Part shown: one piece after another, positions 6,796 through 10,656 of the stretch
Numbering within the stretch: position 1 is the stretch's first letter
Layout: each line of letters starts with the position of its first letter
DNA from: an uncultured Clostridia bacterium
Lineage (GTDB): Bacteria > Bacillota > Clostridia > Saccharofermentanales > Saccharofermentanaceae
DNA: 10,656 nt
NCBI GenBank assembly: GCA_946545505.1
Contig: CAMNNN010000028.1
Coordinates: forward strand, 1 to 10,656
Reading direction: 5' to 3'
The notes under the pieces: model-generated
Seen by the model: only the letters and a program-made list of their open reading frames with translations
What the model was told of the DNA's origin: nothing
Database searches by the model: none
Made by a program: the position numbers and the translations under genes

Positions 6796-7637
6796 AAGAG
6801 AGCTTCGATAGCCTCAACCGTATTATTAAGAATGCCTGAAGTATCAACCTTCTCCGTGTTGCCTGAATCAACGAGTGCCGTTACGGCAGGATCGAGCGGA
6901 AGTTTATCAAGAAGCTTAATGCCCGCTTCGGAAGTCTCCTTCAGCAACACCTCATCAGAACCGAACAGCGAGATCTGCTCGTCACAGTGAGGACACTTAA
7001 CATAAGCCATGTTTTCGACGAGTCCCAAGATATTAACATTCATCATGGAAGCCATGTTGCCTGCTTTCGCGACGATCATGGAAACGAGTTCCTGAGGGGT
7101 CGAGACGAGCACAAGACCGTTAAGCGGCAATGACTGGAACAGAGTAAGAGGGATGTCGCCCGTGCCCGGAGGCATATCGATAAGCAGTACGTCCAGCATA
7201 CCCCATTCAACGTCGCTCCAGAACTGCTTAACGAGTCCGGAAAGCACAGGTCCTCTCCAGATTACGGGAGAGTTCTCGTCCTCGAGAAGGAGGTTGAGGC
7301 TGACCGCCTTGATGCCGCCCTCAGTTACAGCGGGGAGGATCCTCTCACTCGCGTTAACTTCGAGCATACCCTTGAGCCCGAATGCCCTCGGGATTGAAGG
7401 TCCTGTTACATCGGCATCGAGAATGCCCACCTTGAGGCCCTTGTCCGCGAGCTTGTGTGCGAGTGTGGAAGTAACGAAAGACTTACCTACGCCGCCCTTA
7501 CCGCTCGCTACGCCGATTACGCACTTGATCTGGGAAGCGTCGTTACAGGAAAGCTTCTCGATTCCGTTTCTTTTCTCGCAGGTGGACTGACTTGTACACC
7601 CTTCTCTGCTTGCGCAGCTGTCGCATGCTGATGACAT
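6792..7637 (-). CDS. mrp: Mrp/NBP35-family P-loop ATPase, iron-sulfur cluster carrier
   Basis: The 281-residue product is a MinD-like ATPase of the ApbC/Nbp35 family, which binds and delivers iron-sulfur clusters in the cytosol. The deviant Walker A motif GKGGVGKS lies at 46-53, 'DADVTGPS' at 74-81, the switch region 'DMPPGTGD' at 154-161 and the cluster-binding CxxC 'KCPHC' at 214-218. Instead of the N-terminal DUF59 domain of many bacterial Mrp proteins, it has a short cysteine-rich leader with Cys at 5, 8, 14, 20, 31 and 39. This is reminiscent of the N-terminal cluster site of eukaryotic and clostridial Nbp35-type proteins. The ATG at 7637 has a strong GAAGGAG six bases upstream. The gene follows the CmpB-like gene by 17 bp, and its stop overlaps the thioredoxin-fold lipoprotein start by 4 bp. 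Confidence 0.93.
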   Translation of the reverse strand: MSSACDSCASREGCTSQSTCEKRNGIEKLSCNDASQIKCVIGVASGKGGVGKSFVTSTLAHKLADKGLKVGILDADVTGPSIPRAFGLKGMLEVNASERILPAVTEGGIKAVSLNLLLEDENSPVIWRGPVLSGLVKQFWSDVEWGMLDVLLIDMPPGTGDIPLTLFQSLPLNGLVLVSTPQELVSMIVAKAGNMASMMNVNILGLVENMAYVKCPHCDEQISLFGSDEVLLKETSEAGIKLLDKLPLDPAVTALVDSGNTEKVDTSGILNNTVEAIEALL

Positions 7638-7654
7638 TTGATTCTCCTTCTTTC

Positions 7655-8638
7655 TTACATTTCTACCAAGTCGTCGAAAATCTCCTCGTCAGAATCTGCC
7701 CCCAGCACCTCTACATAATGCTGCTGCAGCACCCTGATCGTCTCGGCATTCTCGTCGTCTTTGTTCATTCTGATCCTTAAGGCTAGTTTAGCCTCGGGGA
7801 TTATGTTTCTGACCTTCTTCACTGCGGCCTTCGACTTATCCACGGCAGCCTTGGAAGTGTTCACGATACCCTGCTTGCCTTCGGAAGCAAAACGGGCCAG
7901 AAGCTTGCGCTCCTCGGCACGGTTTTTACGGGCGAGCTCATGTTCAGCCTTGCGGTGTGCCATGAATGTATCACGGAACTCAGCATAATCGCTCTGCGTG
8001 AGCTGAACTGCCGGAGCGGTCTTAGTTACTATAGTATCGACCGTACCGTATATGGATGAACCTATCTTGTCCGACGGCTTACGGAATGCGCCGGAGACGC
8101 TGTTAAGGAATCTTACCTTCTTATTGAATCCGATGATCGCGGTTACCGTGACGATCATATCGATACCCGTAATGACGATCATGACGAAAAGTATAACAAG
8201 ACGCGCGGTCGGGTGGATCGAATTAATAAGTTTCTGAACGGCCGGATGCAGCATATACATTCCGAGCGAGCACGCGATTCCCCAGTAGATGGCAAACCTT
8301 AAGCAGATAAACCCCTTGAAATTAAGGCGGTATTCAGAATAGTCCCACCAGCGTAGATGGAAGATCGCATAGAGGATAACTCCCGCGATAAGCTCGACAG
8401 CCGTACAAACGATCGCAGAGCCGAAGAACAGCAAAGGGAAAGAATCCGCGAACGGCCTGAAGAACCAGATAACACAGTAAAATCCGATACCGTAAACCGG
8501 ACAAAGCGCACCGTTAAGGAAGCCTCTGTTGATAAATCTGCCTTCTGTAATGCCGTAGTAGATGACTTCTACTACCCAGCCGATGAAGCCATAGATAAAA
8601 AACATCATAAGGCTGACATCTAACGGGAACGGCAGCAT
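7655..8638 (-). CDS. CmpB-like (putative ABC transporter type IV family) membrane protein with charged C-terminal tail
   Basis: The N-terminal 170 residues of this 327-residue protein match the family annotated as putative ABC-transporter type IV (CmpB-like, PF06541). About five membrane segments are predicted (10-30, 42-60, 67-92, 108-128, 145-171). Conserved-looking motifs are 'FIYGFIGWVVEV' (14-25), 'NRGFLNGALCPVYGIG' (37-52), 'WDYS' (98-101) and 'NFKGFICLRF' (106-115). The transporter name is historical, no ATPase is encoded nearby, and the true function is unknown. The tail from about 172 to 327 is hydrophilic: a basic, Ala/Lys/Glu-rich stretch at about 215-290 likely to form helix or coiled coil in the cytoplasm, then an acidic end (DSDEEIFDD, 315-323). 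The start overlaps the upstream stop as TGATG, with GGGAGG six bases before it, so it is coupled to the methyltransferase gene. Confidence 0.82.
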   Translation of the reverse strand: MLPFPLDVSLMMFFIYGFIGWVVEVIYYGITEGRFINRGFLNGALCPVYGIGFYCVIWFFRPFADSFPLLFFGSAIVCTAVELIAGVILYAIFHLRWWDYSEYRLNFKGFICLRFAIYWGIACSLGMYMLHPAVQKLINSIHPTARLVILFVMIVITGIDMIVTVTAIIGFNKKVRFLNSVSGAFRKPSDKIGSSIYGTVDTIVTKTAPAVQLTQSDYAEFRDTFMAHRKAEHELARKNRAEERKLLARFASEGKQGIVNTSKAAVDKSKAAVKKVRNIIPEAKLALRIRMNKDDENAETIRVLQQHYVEVLGADSDEEIFDDLVEM

Positions 8639-9264
8639 CAGTTTCCTCCCTTTACCGACTTCATGACATGATAACCGCCCTTGATATCAACGGTCTCGCA
8701 GTTGCCGAACAGTTCCGTGAGTTTCTTCTTAGTAGAATCAGCGCCCTGCTTTCTTTGCAGTACGACATAGATCGCACCGCCTTCCTTCATGTGGGCATAA
8801 GACTGATCATAAAAAGCGAATACGGTCTTCTTTCCCGCTCTTACGGGCGGATTGGTTATGACTGTGTCGAACATCTTGTCTGCCGGTACCGCTTCGAGGA
8901 TATCGCTTACCATGATGGTGTCGGGCGCCCTCAGATTAAGTTTCGCATTCTCTTTGGCAAGAGAGACCGCTCTGGTGTTAACGTCGACGCATGTTACGTC
9001 GAACAGGGTAAAAACTGTCTTCATGACGATTCCGACTACACCCCATCCGCAGCCCAAATCAAGAAGGCTCTCGTCTCTGCCCGCTCCGCGTTTCTTTATA
9101 TCGGCGATAACGGACTCGAGAAGAAGATCCGTACCCTTATCAACGGTGCTTTTCGAGAAGACTGCCGTGTCGGTTACGAATCTGAAGTTGATGCCGTTAA
9201 TGCGGTAATCAACAAGCTTCCTGTTCGAGGGTGTCTCGGGATTAGCGTCAAAGTACTGAGGCAT
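8638..9264 (-). CDS. RsmC-like class I SAM-dependent methyltransferase
   Basis: The 208-residue product is a single-domain methyltransferase of the RsmC/MTS type, which methylates the exocyclic amine of guanine in 16S rRNA (G1207 in E. coli). The SAM-binding motif I is 'LLDLGCGWG' (67-75), the acidic residue of motif II sits in 'CVDVN' (92-96) and the catalytic motif 'NPPV' is at 138-141. The late signatures 'KEGGAIYVVLQRKQGA' (160-175) and 'GGYHVMKS' (196-203) are typical of this subgroup. It lacks the pseudo-methyltransferase N-terminal half of proteobacterial RsmC and matches the shorter Bacillota proteins, such as those like YbxB, in size. The start codon overlaps the queT stop as TAATG, with GGAG eight bases upstream. 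The target base is inferred from the family; a different rRNA guanine is possible. Confidence 0.87.
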   Translation of the reverse strand: MPQYFDANPETPSNRKLVDYRINGINFRFVTDTAVFSKSTVDKGTDLLLESVIADIKKRGAGRDESLLDLGCGWGVVGIVMKTVFTLFDVTCVDVNTRAVSLAKENAKLNLRAPDTIMVSDILEAVPADKMFDTVITNPPVRAGKKTVFAFYDQSYAHMKEGGAIYVVLQRKQGADSTKKKLTELFGNCETVDIKGGYHVMKSVKGGN

Positions 9265-9788
9265 TACAGTTTCTCCACAAGCGCCTTGAGTCTGGAATTC
9301 TTCTCGATGAGAAGAATGAAAGGAATGCCTACGATAACCAGGAGCACTGCCTCGGAAGCGGCCACTTCGAACATGGACAGTCCGACAGCTACTGCCGTAA
9401 CTTCGCTTCCCTCATCAAGGAGAAGGAAAGGCAGATAGCCGCCTACGATAAGTCCGTTGAATAATACGGGAGGGATAATGCCGAGGATCTTGTTCTTCTT
9501 GCCGAGGATCCTCGAGAAGATACCTGCCAGGATCGTAGCGACAGTTCCGCCGATAATGTCGACGGGACCGAGGTTATTCGGGTTAAGCAGGTTAGCCAGG
9601 AAGCAGCCGAGCGATATACCCGGGATGTAACCTGCAGCGAAAGCGGGGAGCACTGTGAGGACCTCAGCCAGACGGAACTGGATGGGACCGAAAGCGAACT
9701 GCGCCATGGGCAGGGTAAGCACTACATAAAGAGCAGCTATAATACCCGAGTAGACGATCAGTCTAATTCTTTTCCTGTTATCATTCAT
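9264..9788 (-). CDS. queT: QueT-family queuosine precursor transporter (ECF substrate-binding subunit)
   Basis: The 174-residue hydrophobic protein has about five to six membrane segments and the QueT family signatures: 'GPIQFRLAEVLTVLP' (34-48) and 'NLLNPNNLGPVDIIGGTVAT' (66-85). QueT proteins are the substrate-capture (S) components of energy-coupling-factor transporters for a queuosine precursor (preQ1 or preQ0) used in tRNA wobble modification. The ATPase and T components are not in the window and are usually encoded elsewhere. The ATG lies one base after the stop of the Gfo/Idh gene (TGA C ATG). AGGAG sits eleven bases upstream, so translation is probably coupled. No preQ1 riboswitch can fit directly before it, because upstream sequence is coding. 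The family is confident; the exact precursor is inferred. Confidence 0.9.
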   Translation of the reverse strand: MNDNRKRIRLIVYSGIIAALYVVLTLPMAQFAFGPIQFRLAEVLTVLPAFAAGYIPGISLGCFLANLLNPNNLGPVDIIGGTVATILAGIFSRILGKKNKILGIIPPVLFNGLIVGGYLPFLLLDEGSEVTAVAVGLSMFEVAASEAVLLVIVGIPFILLIEKNSRLKALVEKL

Positions 9789-9789
9789 G

Positions 9790-10656
9790 TCAGATCATTC
9801 TCCTAATCTTGTCATTCAAAGTCGCGATGGTCGCAGTCTTATGCCAAGGCATCTCAGGGCACTGGATAAGACCGTTTTTGATGGCGTTGATGCACGACTG
9901 CATCTCAACAGCATATGAATTAAGGCCTTCGCGCTCGGCAAATTCTACTAGCTCACCCTTATTGTTGTAAAGCTCGATTCTCTCGTAATCGTTGATGTTC
10001 TTAATCTTGATATAGCCGTTCTCACCGATTACGGAGCCGTCTCTGTCCGTAAGTGATGCTACGGTTACGAACGATACTGCGAGAGCACCGTCGTTGGGAA
10101 GCTCGAGGACACAGCTTACGTCCTTCTCGACTCCCGTTGAATACTTATGCGCATATACGGATACGGGCTCGAGATTCTCGCCGAGTATGCTTACAGCAAG
10201 ATTGAGAGGATAAACGCCGAGATCAAGGTGAGCTCCGCCGCCCAGTGTGGGATCCGTGATCCTCTGTACATCCTCAATGTTGTATCCGAGGTTTGACTGA
10301 ACATATCTTACCGAGCCGATCTTGCCGGTCCTGATCCAGCCCATCATCTTCTTATGGAGAGGCATGAAGGAAGTCCACATAGCCTCGCATACGAACACAC
10401 CTCTGTTCTTCGCTTCTGTAAAGATGCTGTCCGCCTCTTCGCGGCTCATAACGAACGGCTTCTCGACAAGAACATTAAGATGATTCTTGATGCACATGAT
10501 TGCATTCTCGTAATGGAAAGTATTCGGTGTAGCGATATAGACCAGGTCGAGATCCTTCTGTCTCGTCATCTGCTCATATGAACCCAGAGGTTTAGCATCA
10601 GGGCAGTTAGCCTTACAGAACTTAACCGCTCTGCTTCTTTCTCTTGAAGCTACAGC
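9790..10656 (-). CDS. Gfo/Idh/MocA-family NAD(P)-dependent oxidoreductase, missing its N-terminus at the window edge
   Basis: The reading frame stays open from the stop at 9790 to the window end, giving 288 residues. An internal ATG at 10567-10569 is not the start, because upstream codons continue the Rossmann fold ('AVASRERSRAVKFC' at the visible beginning). About 35 N-terminal residues carrying GxGxxA should lie outside. Visible landmarks are 'VYIATPNTFHYENA' (39-52), the catalytic 'EKPF' (65-68, Lys66) and 'GGGAHLDLGVYPLN' (139-152). In the last motif Tyr149 occupies the position often held by His, as in dihydrodiol-dehydrogenase-like members. The enzyme would oxidise or reduce a sugar, inositol or similar polyol; the substrate cannot be told. 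It is the first visible gene of the minus-strand run, one base from queT. The promoter is beyond the window. Confidence 0.9.
   Translation of the reverse strand, partial: AVASRERSRAVKFCKANCPDAKPLGSYEQMTRQKDLDLVYIATPNTFHYENAIMCIKNHLNVLVEKPFVMSREEADSIFTEAKNRGVFVCEAMWTSFMPLHKKMMGWIRTGKIGSVRYVQSNLGYNIEDVQRITDPTLGGGAHLDLGVYPLNLAVSILGENLEPVSVYAHKYSTGVEKDVSCVLELPNDGALAVSFVTVASLTDRDGSVIGENGYIKIKNINDYERIELYNNKGELVEFAEREGLNSYAVEMQSCINAIKNGLIQCPEMPWHKTATIATLNDKIRRMI

Noticed and set aside
8668..9438. A 256-codon open frame on the plus strand, the longest antisense frame in the window
   Set aside because: It lies wholly opposite the RsmC-like and queT genes, which have clear family motifs. Its own translation has no recognisable domain and looks like a complement artefact of biased codon use.
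10567..10569. The ATG here as the start of the Gfo/Idh gene
   Set aside because: The frame stays open to the window edge, and the upstream residues fit the family's Rossmann fold, so the true start is outside the window.
1..10656. A defence island, prophage, CRISPR array or mobile element
   Set aside because: No transposase, integrase, repeat array, tRNA or flanking direct repeat was seen. Genes are housekeeping or membrane families with uniform-looking codon use.

Overview
The window looks like ordinary chromosomal DNA of a Gram-positive anaerobe, most likely a member of class Clostridia (Bacillota). The reasons are purine-rich AGGAG/GGAGG ribosome binding sites, a lipoprotein signal, an MEP-pathway gene beside radA, and GtrA, DUF2142, QueT and CmpB-like membrane families that are common in gut and rumen Clostridia. 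The base composition looks intermediate rather than very AT-rich. I cannot place it below class from sequence alone. There are no rRNA or tRNA genes, insertion sequences, CRISPR arrays or phage genes.

Layout. (1) 1-517, minus strand: the N-terminal part of an AMP-forming acyl-CoA synthetase-like enzyme, beginning at a TTG and cut by the window edge. (2) 518-645: a short divergent promoter region, with a -10/-35 pair for the minus gene and an extended -10 for radA so close to its ATG that the radA mRNA is probably leaderless. (3) 646-2767, plus strand: radA and ispD, overlapping by 17 bp. (4) 2774-10656, minus strand: nine genes in one tight run. In transcription order they are a Gfo/Idh/MocA oxidoreductase (5' end outside the window), queT, an RsmC-like methyltransferase, a CmpB-like membrane protein, an Mrp/NBP35 ATPase, a thioredoxin-fold lipoprotein lacking CxxC, an unusual ispF, a large DUF2142 membrane protein and a GtrA family protein. 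The largest gap between them is 17 bp and several start and stop codons overlap, so they are probably one transcript or a few coupled ones. Its promoter lies beyond 10656 or was not recognised.

The two convergent units meet with only 6 bp between the ispD and gtrA stop codons. The best terminator for the minus run lies inside the ispD coding sequence. It is a 12-bp stem with a C(UUCG)G loop, fully paired only in the minus-strand RNA.

Functional themes are mixed: isoprenoid precursor synthesis (ispD and ispF, on opposite strands), DNA repair (radA), iron-sulfur cluster handling (mrp), queuosine precursor uptake and rRNA modification (queT, rsmC-like), and probable cell-surface glycosylation (DUF2142 with GtrA). 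I see no clear new defence or mobile system. The points most worth checking are the embedded strand-specific terminator, the leaderless radA start, the IspF with several altered active-site positions, and the CxxC-less thioredoxin-fold lipoprotein coupled to mrp.
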